Assembly: GCF_000429045.1 (NCBI RefSeq)
Contig: NZ_AUBC01000011.1
Location: forward strand, 156,203 to 220,202
DNA length: 64,000 nucleotides
Direction of reading: 5' to 3'
Source: Salinarimonas rosea DSM 21201
GTDB taxonomy: Bacteria > Pseudomonadota > Alphaproteobacteria > Rhizobiales > Beijerinckiaceae
Each line of letters starts with the position of its first letter. Within the stretch, counting starts at the first letter, position 1. Made by a program: the position numbers and the translations under genes. The notes under the pieces were generated by a model that saw only the letters and a list, made by a program, of their open reading frames with translations, searched no databases and was not told where the DNA came from. This document shows positions 16,500 to 24,971 of this stretch, in pieces.

Positions 16500-16700
16500 G
16501 ATGTCGGCAGGTCTCCTGGCTCGCGGGTCGTCGCCGCCTCCCGCCTTCCCGGCCCTCGGGCGAGACGCCCGGCGGCCAGTGGCATGATGGGAGGAGGCTC
16601 TCCGCTCACAGTTGCGGGGGCAGCCCCGGATTCGCGCCCGCCGCTCGCGCGGCCGGCCCTCACCGGATTCCCTCTTCGTCCCCTCGCGGGGAACCGACGG
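16500..16700 (-). promoter_or_regulatory. Cobalamin (B12) riboswitch
   Basis: Read on the minus strand, the region contains the conserved blocks of the cobalamin riboswitch in order: GGGAATCCGGTG, GAATCCGGGGCTGCCCCCGC, AACTGT, GCCACTGG, GGGAAGGCGG, and the B12 box GCCAGGAGACCTGCC. It lies about 120 nt upstream of the DUF1636 gene and probably represses the DUF1636-ABC operon when adenosylcobalamin is plentiful. Boundaries are approximate. Confidence 0.95.
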
Positions 16701-16760
16701 CGGAACACTATACTCCCGCTCGCGCGCGTCAAGCCGCCGCAGCCGGTCGTTCTGTCGACG

Positions 16761-16784
16761 TATGTAACACTATAGCATTACATA
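16761..16784. promoter_or_regulatory. AT-rich inverted repeat, Zur-like operator
   Basis: A perfect inverted repeat TATGTAA-N10-TTACATA in otherwise GC-rich DNA. The centre holds TATAGC/GCTATA, so it could overlap a -10 element on either strand. It resembles alphaproteobacterial zinc-regulator (Zur) palindromes with a TGTAATG..TATA core. It lies between the riboswitch operon (minus) and the VWA gene (plus). The protein that binds it cannot be told from sequence. Confidence 0.5.
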
Positions 16785-16853
16785 TCAGGCCACCAGCCAT
16801 CCGTCCAGCCGTCGCGCTTGCACGCGCCACCGGGCGCCCCCACACTGCGCATC

Positions 16854-18029
16854 ATGCTGACCACGTTCTTCGCCGAGCTGCGCGCCGCACGCATTCCCGT
16901 TACCCTGCGCGAGTACCTCACGCTGCTTGGGGCGCTGGAGCGCGATCTCGCGGGCAAGCGGGTGGAGGACTTCTACTATCTCTCCCGCGCCGCGCTGGTG
17001 AAGGACGAGCGCAACCTCGACAAGTTCGACCGGGTGTTCTCGCGCGTGTTCCAGGGCCTCGGCACGATGGGCGAGGCGCTCGAGGCCGCGGAGATCCCGG
17101 AGGAATGGCTGCGCAGGATCGCCGAGCGCTACCTCACGCCCGAGGAGAAGGCCGAGATCGCGGCCAAGGGCTGGGACCGGCTGATGGACGAGCTGAAGCA
17201 GCGCCTCGCCGAGCAGAAGGGCCGCCACCAGGGCGGCAACAAGTGGATCGGCACGGCCGGCACCTCGCCCTACGGCGCCTGGGGCTACAACCCGGAAGGC
17301 ATCCGAATCGGCCAGGACGGCAACCGCAACGTTCGCGCCGTGAAGGTCTGGGACAAGCGCGAGTTCAAGGACCTCGACGACCAGGTCGAGCTCGGCACCC
17401 GCAACATGCGTGTCGCGCTCCGGCGGCTGCGCCGCTTCGCCCGCACCGGCGCCGCCGACGAGCTCGACCTGGACGGCACGATTCGCGAGACCGCGCGCCA
17501 GGGATGGCTCGACGTGAGGATGCGGCCCGAGCGGCGCAACGCGGTGAAGGTGCTGCTCTTCCTCGACGTCGGCGGCTCGATGGACTGGCACGTCGAGCGC
17601 GCCGAGGAGCTGTTCTCCGCCGCACGCGCGGAGTTCAAGCATTTCGAGCACTTCTACTTCCACAATTGCCCCTACGAGGGCCTGTGGCGCGACAACCGCC
17701 GCCGCCACGCCGAGACGATCCCCACCCTCGACGTGATCCGCACCTTCGGGCCGGATTATCGCTGCGTGCTCGTCGGCGACGCCTCGATGAGCCCCTACGA
17801 GATCCTGATCCCCGGCGGCTCGGTCGAGCACTGGAACGAGGAGCCCGGCCAGGTCTGGCTCGAGCGCCTGCTGGCCCATTTCGGCCGCGCCGCCTGGCTC
17901 AATCCCGTGCCGGAGGCGCACTGGGGCCACACCCAGTCGATCGGCCTCGTCTCGCGCCTGATGAGCGGGCGGATGTTCCCGCTGACGCTGGACGGGCTCG
18001 ACCGGGCGATGCGGGAGCTGGTGCGGTGA
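16854..18029 (+). CDS. CoxE-like VWA domain protein
   Basis: A 391-residue protein of the CoxE-like VWA family. The N-terminal helical half begins LTTFFAELRAARIPVTLREYL. A VWA domain in the C-terminal half has a MIDAS-type DVGGSMDW motif near residue 237. Such proteins usually work with a MoxR-type AAA+ ATPase in maturing metalloenzymes, but no ATPase gene is adjacent here. I chose ATG 16854 over the in-frame ATG 36 bp upstream because family members start with the MLTTFF-like helix. Confidence 0.85.
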   Translation: MLTTFFAELRAARIPVTLREYLTLLGALERDLAGKRVEDFYYLSRAALVKDERNLDKFDRVFSRVFQGLGTMGEALEAAEIPEEWLRRIAERYLTPEEKAEIAAKGWDRLMDELKQRLAEQKGRHQGGNKWIGTAGTSPYGAWGYNPEGIRIGQDGNRNVRAVKVWDKREFKDLDDQVELGTRNMRVALRRLRRFARTGAADELDLDGTIRETARQGWLDVRMRPERRNAVKVLLFLDVGGSMDWHVERAEELFSAARAEFKHFEHFYFHNCPYEGLWRDNRRRHAETIPTLDVIRTFGPDYRCVLVGDASMSPYEILIPGGSVEHWNEEPGQVWLERLLAHFGRAAWLNPVPEAHWGHTQSIGLVSRLMSGRMFPLTLDGLDRAMRELVR

Positions 18030-18031
18030 GC

Positions 18032-18808
18032 ATGCGGCTGCGTCCGACGACGATCCTCGGCACCCTCCTCTCGGGGCTCCTCGCCGCCGCCCAGCCCGCC
18101 GCCGCCCAGCCCGCCGCCGCCTCGCCCGCCGAGCCCTGCGCGCCGCGGACCTTCGACGGCGCGCGCTTCACCGTGTGCGTGATCGATCCGCGCGATCACG
18201 TCCTGCGGCTGTTCGCGGCCGGCGAGGACGGGCGGCCGCTCGGGCGCTTCGCCAACCTGCCGCGGGAGATCGAGGGGGCGCCGCTCGTCTTCGCCATGAA
18301 CGCGGGGATGTACGATGCCGAGCTCGACCCGATCGGGCTCCACGTCGAGGAGGGCGAGACGATCGTGCCCGTCAACACCAACGACGGGCCGGGCAACTTC
18401 CACATGAAGCCCAACGGCGTCTTCTTTGTGGAGAACGGCCGCGCGGGGGTCATGAGCACCGAGGCCTACGTCGCGGCGCGGCCGGACGCGACGCTCGCGA
18501 CGCAGTCGGGGCCGATGCTCGTGATCCAGGGGGAGATCCATCCCCGCTTCATCCCCGGTTCCGATTCGCTCAAGCGCCGCAACGGCGTCGGGGTCGCACA
18601 GGACGGGGAGATCTGGTTCGCGATCTCCGAGGAGCCGGTCTCCTTCCACACCTTCGCCCGCCTGTTCCGGGACGGGCTCGGCACGGAGGACGCGCTCTTT
18701 CTCGACGGCGGCCTCGTGCCGAGCCTCTACGCCCCGCATCTCGGCCGCACCGGCGACGGCTGGGCGCCGCTCGGCCCGATCATCGCCGCCTACGCGCGGG
18801 GCGACTGA
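18032..18808 (+). CDS. Phosphodiester glycosidase (NAGPA) family secreted protein
   Basis: A 258-residue protein with a signal peptide (about 1-28, Ala/Pro-rich after the cleavage zone) and a phosphodiester-glycosidase (NAGPA, DUF2233-like) domain. Conserved blocks are VFAMNAGMYDAELDPIGL, FHMKPNGVF, ATQSGPMLV and a closing FLDGGLVPSLYAP. Enzymes of this family cut GlcNAc-phosphodiester bonds; bacterial members are mostly untested. The start could also be GTG 18026, which overlaps the upstream stop; ATG 18032 gives the better signal peptide. Confidence 0.85.
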   Translation: MRLRPTTILGTLLSGLLAAAQPAAAQPAAASPAEPCAPRTFDGARFTVCVIDPRDHVLRLFAAGEDGRPLGRFANLPREIEGAPLVFAMNAGMYDAELDPIGLHVEEGETIVPVNTNDGPGNFHMKPNGVFFVENGRAGVMSTEAYVAARPDATLATQSGPMLVIQGEIHPRFIPGSDSLKRRNGVGVAQDGEIWFAISEEPVSFHTFARLFRDGLGTEDALFLDGGLVPSLYAPHLGRTGDGWAPLGPIIAAYARGD

Positions 18809-18986
18809 GGCGCGGAAGCGGCCGCGAAACGCCCGCGAATTGCGAGAGGCGACGAAAACCCCGCGATTCGGGCGCGTTTTCCAATCCGTCTGCGCCGAAA
18901 GGCCGGGAAACTGTCCCGTTGCCGCGGCCGTCGCGACTGTCTAACGTACCCCGAACGAGAGGGCGCCCCGGCGCCTCGCGGGGAGG

Positions 18987-20297
18987 ATGATGGACGGTCA
19001 CGCACAGGCGGGCGCGACGACGCGCGGGCTCGCCCTCGGCTGCATCGCTGACGACCATACCGGCGCGACCGACCTCGCGAACACGCTGGCGCGCGCGGGC
19101 CTCTCCGTGGTGCAGACCATCGGCGTGCCCGGGCCGGACGTCGCCGTGCCCGAGACCGACGCGCGGGTCGTCGCCCTGAAGATCCGCTCGGTTCCGGCGG
19201 ACGAGGCTGTCGCGAAGGCGCGCGCGGCCCGGGACGCCCTCGTCGGCGCGGGGGCGGGCCACGTCCTCTACAAGATCTGCTCGACCTTCGATTCGACGGA
19301 TGCCGGCAACATCGGCCCCGTGACGGACGCGCTGCGCGCGGACGCCGGCGCGGCGATCGTCCCGGTCTGCCCGGCCTTCCCGGGCACCGGCCGGACGGTC
19401 TACCAGGGCCACCTCTTCGTCGGCGACAGGCTCCTCTCCGAGAGCCCGCTCAAGGACCACCCGCTCAACCCGATGCGCGACGCCGACCTCGTGCGCGTGC
19501 TCGCCCGCCAGAGCGCCGCGCCGGTCGGGCTCGTGGCGCATGCGACCGTGCGCGCAGGCGCCGACGCAATCGCCCGGCGGCTCGAGGCGCTCGCCGGCGA
19601 GGGGAGGGGGGCGGCGGTCGTCGACGCGATCTGCGACGACGACCTGATCCCGCTCGGCGAGGCCGCCCTGCGCCACCCCGTCTCCACCGGCGCGTCCGGT
19701 CTCGGCCACGGGCTCGCGCGGGCGCTGATCGCATCGGGCCGTGCGCGCGAGAGCGCGGCCGCGGCACTGCCGGAGGTCGGCGGCCCCGCCGTCGTGCTCG
19801 CCGGCTCGACCTCGGCGGCGACGCGCGCGCAGCTCGCGGCGGCGCAGGCGCTGATGCCGGTGCTGCGCATCGACGCGGCGGCCGCGGTCGCCGATCCCGA
19901 GCGTGCCCTGGCCGACGCGCTCGCCTTCGCCCGCGAGAAGCTGCCCTCCGGTCCCGTCGCCATCGCCACGAGCGCCGATCCGGACGCCGTGGCCGCCGTC
20001 CAGGCACGCTTCGGCGCACGGGTCGCGGGCGCGGCGCTCGAGAGCCTGATGGCGCGCATCGCCGAGCACCTCGTCGCCTGGGGCCTGCGCCGCCTCGTCG
20101 TCGCCGGCGGGGAGACCTCCGGCGCCGTCGTCGAGGCGCTGCAGGTCAAGGCCCTGCGCATCGGCGCGGAGATCGCGCCGGGAGTGCCGGCGACCCTCGC
20201 GCTCGGCGCGCCGGCGGGGGCGCTCGCGCTCGCGCTGAAGAGCGGCAACTTCGGAGGAGAGGATTTCTTCGCCCGCGCGCTGGAGGCGCTACGCTGA
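18987..20297 (+). CDS. Four-carbon acid sugar kinase (DUF1537, OtnK-like)
   Basis: A 436-residue kinase. The N-terminal substrate domain begins GCIADDHTGATDLANTLA and contains YKICSTFDSTDAGNIGP. The C-terminal nucleotide-binding domain carries VVAGGETSGAVVEAL near residue 370. DUF1537 enzymes phosphorylate 3-oxo-tetronates, threonate or erythronate. Two adjacent ATGs (18987, 18990) follow GGGAGG. No partner aldolase or PdxA2 gene is in the window. Linked TRAP transporter, ALDH and SDR suggest uptake and breakdown of a small sugar acid. Confidence 0.88.
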   Translation: MMDGHAQAGATTRGLALGCIADDHTGATDLANTLARAGLSVVQTIGVPGPDVAVPETDARVVALKIRSVPADEAVAKARAARDALVGAGAGHVLYKICSTFDSTDAGNIGPVTDALRADAGAAIVPVCPAFPGTGRTVYQGHLFVGDRLLSESPLKDHPLNPMRDADLVRVLARQSAAPVGLVAHATVRAGADAIARRLEALAGEGRGAAVVDAICDDDLIPLGEAALRHPVSTGASGLGHGLARALIASGRARESAAAALPEVGGPAVVLAGSTSAATRAQLAAAQALMPVLRIDAAAAVADPERALADALAFAREKLPSGPVAIATSADPDAVAAVQARFGARVAGAALESLMARIAEHLVAWGLRRLVVAGGETSGAVVEALQVKALRIGAEIAPGVPATLALGAPAGALALALKSGNFGGEDFFARALEALR

Positions 20298-20379
20298 CGC
20301 GTGCGGGTGCGGGAAGGAGCGGGCGCCGTCGCGCGCTCGCGGTCACGAGCCAAGAAACGAACGGGAGGACACAGACCCC

Positions 20380-21363
20380 ATGTTCCACACGACCCTGAAG
20401 GCCGCGCTCGCCGGCGCGGCGATCCTGGCGCTCGGCATCGGCGGCGCCCAGGCGCAGCAGTCGCTCAAGCTCGGCTACTCGCTCGCCCCCACCTCGCACT
20501 ACGGGGTCGGCGCCACCGCCATGGCGGAGAAGCTCGAGGAGCTCTCCGGCGGCGAGTTCATGATCGAGCAGTTCCCCGCGAACGCCCTCGGCGGCGAGCG
20601 CGAGATGGTCGAGGGCGCCCAGATCGGCACCGTCGACATCGTGATCACCTCGACGGGTCCCGTCGGCAACTTCGTGCCCGACACGCTCATCACCGACATT
20701 CCCTTCCTGTTCCGCGACTACGACCACGCCCATGCCGTGCTCGACGGGCCGATCGGCCAGGAGATCCTCGACCAGTTCCCGAACCACGGGCTCATCGGTC
20801 TCGCCTGGGGCGAGAACGGCTTCCGTAACCTGACGAACAACGTGCGCCCGGTCCGCACGCCGGAGGACACGCGCGGGCTCAAGGTGCGCACCATGGAGAA
20901 CCAGGTGCACATGCGCGCCTTCCAGGAACTCGGCGTGCTGCCGACGCCGATGGCGTTCCCCGAGCTGTTCACCGCGCTCCAGCAGGGCACGGTCGACGGC
21001 CAGGAGAACCCGATCGGCGTGATCCTGTCGGCGAACTTCTCGCAGGTGCAGGATCACCTGACGCTGACCCAGCACGTCTACTCGCCGGCGCTGATCATCC
21101 TCTCGCCGATCGTCTGGGAGGGCCTGTCCGACGAGCAGAAGGGCTGGTTCCGCGAGGCCGCCGCCGCGGGCGCCGCCGCCATGCGCGAGAAGGTGCGCGA
21201 GGACGCGGACAACGGCGTCGCCATGCTGAAGGAGCAGGGCATGCAGGTCGTCGAGGACCCGGACCGTGCGGCCTTCGAGGCGGCCCTCCAGCCCGCCTTC
21301 GCGGAGTTCGCCGAGCGCTTCGGCCAGGACAAGATCGACGCGATCCGCGCCGTCGGCATGTGA
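20380..21363 (+). CDS. dctP: TRAP transporter solute-binding protein DctP
   Basis: A 327-residue periplasmic binding protein. It has a signal peptide (about 1-26, ending GAQAQQ) and the DctP fold. The diagnostic stretch GLKVRTMENQVHMRAF carries the conserved Arg that binds the substrate carboxylate, followed by VLPTPMAFPELFTALQQGTVDGQENP. The gene follows the sugar-acid kinase by 82 bp and precedes dctQ and dctM. The substrate is probably a sugar acid or related carboxylate. Confidence 0.93.
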   Translation: MFHTTLKAALAGAAILALGIGGAQAQQSLKLGYSLAPTSHYGVGATAMAEKLEELSGGEFMIEQFPANALGGEREMVEGAQIGTVDIVITSTGPVGNFVPDTLITDIPFLFRDYDHAHAVLDGPIGQEILDQFPNHGLIGLAWGENGFRNLTNNVRPVRTPEDTRGLKVRTMENQVHMRAFQELGVLPTPMAFPELFTALQQGTVDGQENPIGVILSANFSQVQDHLTLTQHVYSPALIILSPIVWEGLSDEQKGWFREAAAAGAAAMREKVREDADNGVAMLKEQGMQVVEDPDRAAFEAALQPAFAEFAERFGQDKIDAIRAVGM

Positions 21364-21384
21364 CGTGTCTCATGTGACGTCGCT

Positions 21385-21508
21385 CCCCTCTCCCGGACGG
21401 GAGAGGGGCCGGGGGTGAGGGCGTACGGCTCGCCGCACGACGCGAGCCGCTCGCCACACCTCCACCGGCATTCCCTCACCCCTGCCCCTCTCCCTTCCGG
21501 GAGAGGGG
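21385..21508. repeat. Inverted-repeat element (GTGAGGG type) between dctP and dctQ
   Basis: Two inverted ends of about 36 bp frame a ~50-bp centre. Each end pairs within itself (CCCCTCTCCCGGACGGGAGAGGGG and the CCTTCC variant) and carries a GGGTGAGGG flank in opposite orientation. Dispersed elements of this kind are common in alphaproteobacteria. Here it sits inside a TRAP operon and could alter the ratio of binding protein to membrane subunits. Confidence 0.8.
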
Positions 21509-21525
21509 TACTCGAAGAGTGCACG

Positions 21526-22083
21526 ATGCTCGCCGCCCTCAAGCTCGTCGACCGCACCGTCTTCCACGTCGCGCTCACGCTCGCGATGGTGCTGCTCGTC
21601 GCGATGGCGGGCGTGTCGTTCTACCAGGTGATCACCCGCTTCGTGTTCGAGCAGCCCTCGACCTGGTCGGAGGTGACCTCGCGGAGCCTGCAGATCTGGA
21701 TGGTCTATCTCGGCCTCGTCGCCGCCTTCCGGACGGGCTCGCTGATGGCGGTGGACATGCTCCAGCGCCTCGCCCCGAAGCGGCTCGAGCTCGTCGTGAT
21801 CTGCGCCGTGGCCGGCCTCAACCTCGGCGTCCTGGCCGTGATGTTCTGGCACGGCTGGAGCATGGCCGAGCGCGTGCGCTTCCAGACACTGGCCGGCGTC
21901 GACAACCCGTTCACGGGCGGCGGCATCTCGATCGCGCTCGTCTACACCGCCATCCCCGTCGGCGCCGCGCTCTCCATCGTCGCCGTCGTCGCCCGCCTCG
22001 CCGAGGAGGTCGACCGCGTGCGCAAGGGCGCGGCCGTTCCGGTCCCCGAGGCGCGCGCCCGTCTCGAGAGCGAGGGAGCCTGA
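21526..22083 (+). CDS. dctQ: TRAP transporter small permease DctQ
   Basis: A 185-residue membrane protein with four predicted helices. It has the DctQ signature QPSTWSEVTSRSLQIWMVYLG in the second quarter and a charged C-terminal tail. It starts at ATG 21526, after a GAAGAG site that is the first sequence outside the inverted-repeat element. DctQ joins the large subunit DctM to form the membrane part of the tripartite carrier. Confidence 0.92.
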   Translation: MLAALKLVDRTVFHVALTLAMVLLVAMAGVSFYQVITRFVFEQPSTWSEVTSRSLQIWMVYLGLVAAFRTGSLMAVDMLQRLAPKRLELVVICAVAGLNLGVLAVMFWHGWSMAERVRFQTLAGVDNPFTGGGISIALVYTAIPVGAALSIVAVVARLAEEVDRVRKGAAVPVPEARARLESEGA

Positions 22084-22089
22084 CCCGCC

Positions 22090-23364
22090 ATGTCGACCTT
22101 CATGCTCGCCGGCATGGTCTTCTTCATCGCCCTCGGCGCCCCGATCGCGATCGCCATCCTCGCCGCCTCGATCGGCGGCATCGCCTTCTTCACCCCGCTG
22201 CCGCTCGTCCTCGTCGCGCAGAAGCTGATGACGACGATCGACTCGTTCCCGTTGATGGCGATCCCGTTCTTCATCCTCGCCGGCAACCTGATGGAGGCGG
22301 GGGGCATCTCGCGCCGGCTCGTCGAGTTCGCCAAGGCGCTGGTCGGCGGCGTGCAGGGCGGGCTCGCGGCGTCGTGCGTGCTCACCTGCATGATCTTCGC
22401 CTCGGTCTCCGGCTCGTCGGTGGCGACCACCTTCGCCATCGGCGCGATCATCATCCCCGCGATGGTCAAGCACGGCTACCCGAAGAGCTTCGGCGCGAGC
22501 CTGCAGGCGACCTCGGCGGAGCTCGGCGTGATCATCCCGCCCTCGATCCCGCTCATCCTCTACGGCGTCGCGGCGGAAGTCTCGATCGGCGAGCTGTTCG
22601 TCGGCGGCATCGGGCCGGGGCTCCTCATCGGGGCGGCGCTGATCCTCTACGTGCTGGTCGCCTGCCGCGTGAACGGCTGGGGCAAGGAGGACCACGTCGG
22701 GCGCCTGCCGCTCCTCGCCGCGACGAAGGAGGCCGCCTGGGCGCTCCTGATGCCGGTGATCATCATCGGCGGCATCTACCAGGGCGTCTTCACGCCGACC
22801 GAGGCCTCGGTCGTCGCGGTCGTCTACGCGCTCCTCGTCGGCACCCTCGTCTACCGGGCGATCTCGTGGCGCGACCTCGTCGGCGTGCTGCGCCGCTCGG
22901 TGATCTCGTCCACCATCATCATGTTCATCATCGCGGCGGCGGGGCTGTTCTCGTTCCTGATCACCCGCGCCGGCGTCCCCGCGGCGATCTCGTCGTGGAT
23001 CACGAGCGTCGTCTCCGACCCGGCGATGTTCCTGCTCGCGGTCAACGTCTTCCTGTTCCTGGTGGGCATGTTCATCGAGACCTCGGCGGCGATCATCGTG
23101 CTCGCGCCGATCCTCGCGCCGGTCGCGATCGCCTTCGGCGTCGACCCGGTCCATTTCGGGCTGATCATGGTCGTCAACCTCGCGCTGGGGATGATCACCC
23201 CGCCCTTCGGCGTCAATCTCTTCGCCGCATGCCAGGTGGCGCAAGTTCCCCTGGAGCGGATCATCCGCCATCTCGTACCCTTCGTGCTGGTGGTGGTGAC
23301 GTGCCTGATGATCATCACCTACGTCCCCGAGCTGACGCTGTTCTTCCGTAACCTCGCGTATTGA
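22090..23364 (+). CDS. dctM: TRAP transporter large permease DctM
   Basis: A 424-residue protein with about twelve membrane helices. It shows the DctM family patterns FPLMAIPFFILAGNLM, ASVSGSSVATTFAIGAIIIPAM, LGVIIPPSIPLILYG and the closing MITPPFGVNLF. The start is 7 bp after dctQ. It catalyses sodium-driven transport of the ligand delivered by DctP. The 3' end nearly touches the aldehyde dehydrogenase gene. Confidence 0.94.
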   Translation: MSTFMLAGMVFFIALGAPIAIAILAASIGGIAFFTPLPLVLVAQKLMTTIDSFPLMAIPFFILAGNLMEAGGISRRLVEFAKALVGGVQGGLAASCVLTCMIFASVSGSSVATTFAIGAIIIPAMVKHGYPKSFGASLQATSAELGVIIPPSIPLILYGVAAEVSIGELFVGGIGPGLLIGAALILYVLVACRVNGWGKEDHVGRLPLLAATKEAAWALLMPVIIIGGIYQGVFTPTEASVVAVVYALLVGTLVYRAISWRDLVGVLRRSVISSTIIMFIIAAAGLFSFLITRAGVPAAISSWITSVVSDPAMFLLAVNVFLFLVGMFIETSAAIIVLAPILAPVAIAFGVDPVHFGLIMVVNLALGMITPPFGVNLFAACQVAQVPLERIIRHLVPFVLVVVTCLMIITYVPELTLFFRNLAY

Positions 23365-23372
23365 GAGCGCAC

Positions 23373-24818
23373 ATGACCGTTCCCGCGCCCAAGCTGCTCA
23401 TCGGCGGCGCCTTCCAGGACGCCGCCTCCGGCGAGCGCATCCCCGTCATCGATCCCTCGACCGGCGAGCCGCTGGGCGAGCTCGCCCGCGGCCGCGCGGC
23501 CGACGTCGAGGCCGCCGTCAAGGCCGCGAAGAAGGCGCTCGAGGGGCCGTGGGGCCGCATGACGGCGACCGAGCGCGGGCGCATCCTCACCCGGATCGCC
23601 CAGGGCATCCTCGACCGCGCCACCGACCTCGCGATCCTGGAGGCCCGCGACGTCGGCAAGCCACACGCCCAGGCCAAGGCCGACGCGCTCGCCTGCGCGC
23701 GCTATTTCGAGTTCTACGGCGGCGCCGCCGACAAGGTCCACGGCGACACCATCCCCTACCAGGCCGGCTACCAGGTGATGACCTGGTACGAGCCCCACGG
23801 CGTCACCGGCCACATCGTGCCGTGGAACTACCCGATGCAGATCATCGGCCGCTCGGTGGGCGCCGCGCTCGCCATGGGCAACGCCTGCGTCGTCAAGCCG
23901 GGCGAGGACGCCTCGCTCACCGCGCTGATGATCGGCAAGATCGCGCTCGAGGCCGGCCTGCCCGAGGGCGCGCTCAACATCGTCACCGGCTACGGCGAGG
24001 AGGCCGGCGCGCCGCTCGCCTCGCATCCGGACGTCGCGCACGTCTCCTTCACGGGCTCCGTGCTGGTCGGCCAGAAGATCCAGGAGATGGCGGCGCGCAA
24101 CGTCGTGCCCGTCACGCTCGAGCTCGGCGGCAAGTCGCCCCAGCTCGTCTTCGCCGACGCGGACCTCGAGGCGGCGCTGCCCTTCCTGGTGCGCGCCTCC
24201 GTGCAGAACGCCGGCCAGACCTGCTCCGCCGGCTCGCGCATCCTGATCGAGAAGCCGATCTGGGACGAGGTGGTCTCGGCGCTGGTCGAGCGCTTCTCGG
24301 CGCTCACCGTCGGCCCCGCCCTCGACGATCCCGACGTCGGCCCCATCGTCAACGGGCGCCAGCGCGACCGCGTGAAGGGCTTCATCGAGCGCGCCGAGGC
24401 CGGCGGCGCCAGGATCCTCGCCCGCGGCCGGGTGCTGGACGACGCGCCCGCCGGTGGCTTCTACGTGGCGCCCGCCCTGTTCGGCCCGGTCGACGCCGAG
24501 GCCGAGCTCGCCCGCGACGAGATCTTCGGCCCGGTCCTCTCGCTCATCCCCTTCGAGGGCGAGGACGAGGCGATCGCCATCGCCAACGGCACCGACTTCG
24601 GCCTCGTCGCCGGCGTGTGGACCCGCGACGGCGGGCGCCAGCTGCGCATGGCCAAGCGGCTGCGCGCCGGCCAGGTCTTCGTCAACAACTACGGCGCCGG
24701 CGGCGGCGTCGAGCTGCCCTTCGGCGGCGTCGGCAAGTCCGGCCACGGCCGCGAGAAGGGCTTCGAGGCCCTCTACGGCTTCGCCCAGCTGAAGACCGTG
24801 GCCATGAAGTACGAGTGA
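23373..24818 (+). CDS. NAD(P)-dependent aldehyde dehydrogenase
   Basis: A 481-residue ALDH of normal length. Visible motifs are the cofactor-binding VPWNYPMQIIG, ELGGKSPQLVFADADLE with the catalytic Glu, GQTCSAGSR with the catalytic Cys, and EIFGPVLSLIPF. It starts 8 bp after dctM at ATG 23373; a TTG four codons upstream overlaps the dctM stop but lacks support. In this operon it probably oxidises an aldehyde intermediate of the imported compound. Exact substrate cannot be told. Confidence 0.92.
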   Translation: MTVPAPKLLIGGAFQDAASGERIPVIDPSTGEPLGELARGRAADVEAAVKAAKKALEGPWGRMTATERGRILTRIAQGILDRATDLAILEARDVGKPHAQAKADALACARYFEFYGGAADKVHGDTIPYQAGYQVMTWYEPHGVTGHIVPWNYPMQIIGRSVGAALAMGNACVVKPGEDASLTALMIGKIALEAGLPEGALNIVTGYGEEAGAPLASHPDVAHVSFTGSVLVGQKIQEMAARNVVPVTLELGGKSPQLVFADADLEAALPFLVRASVQNAGQTCSAGSRILIEKPIWDEVVSALVERFSALTVGPALDDPDVGPIVNGRQRDRVKGFIERAEAGGARILARGRVLDDAPAGGFYVAPALFGPVDAEAELARDEIFGPVLSLIPFEGEDEAIAIANGTDFGLVAGVWTRDGGRQLRMAKRLRAGQVFVNNYGAGGGVELPFGGVGKSGHGREKGFEALYGFAQLKTVAMKYE

Positions 24819-24971
24819 CGTCCAGCCGCGGGTGAGGGACTAGCGGTTGCCTCGAAGCCCCGACGCCGACGACCGGCGATCGGGAGCTCCCCTCTCGACG
24901 AGTGAAAGGGGAGACCCGCGGCGGCCTCGATCGGCGGCGCGGCGCGACGGATATCATCAGGAGAAAACGAC

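Noticed and set aside
16763..16782. TGT..ACA palindrome near the B12 riboswitch as a PpsR box
   Set aside because: The spacing is N14, not N12, and the nearby genes are not photosynthesis genes; the longer TATGTAA palindrome fits a metal regulator better.
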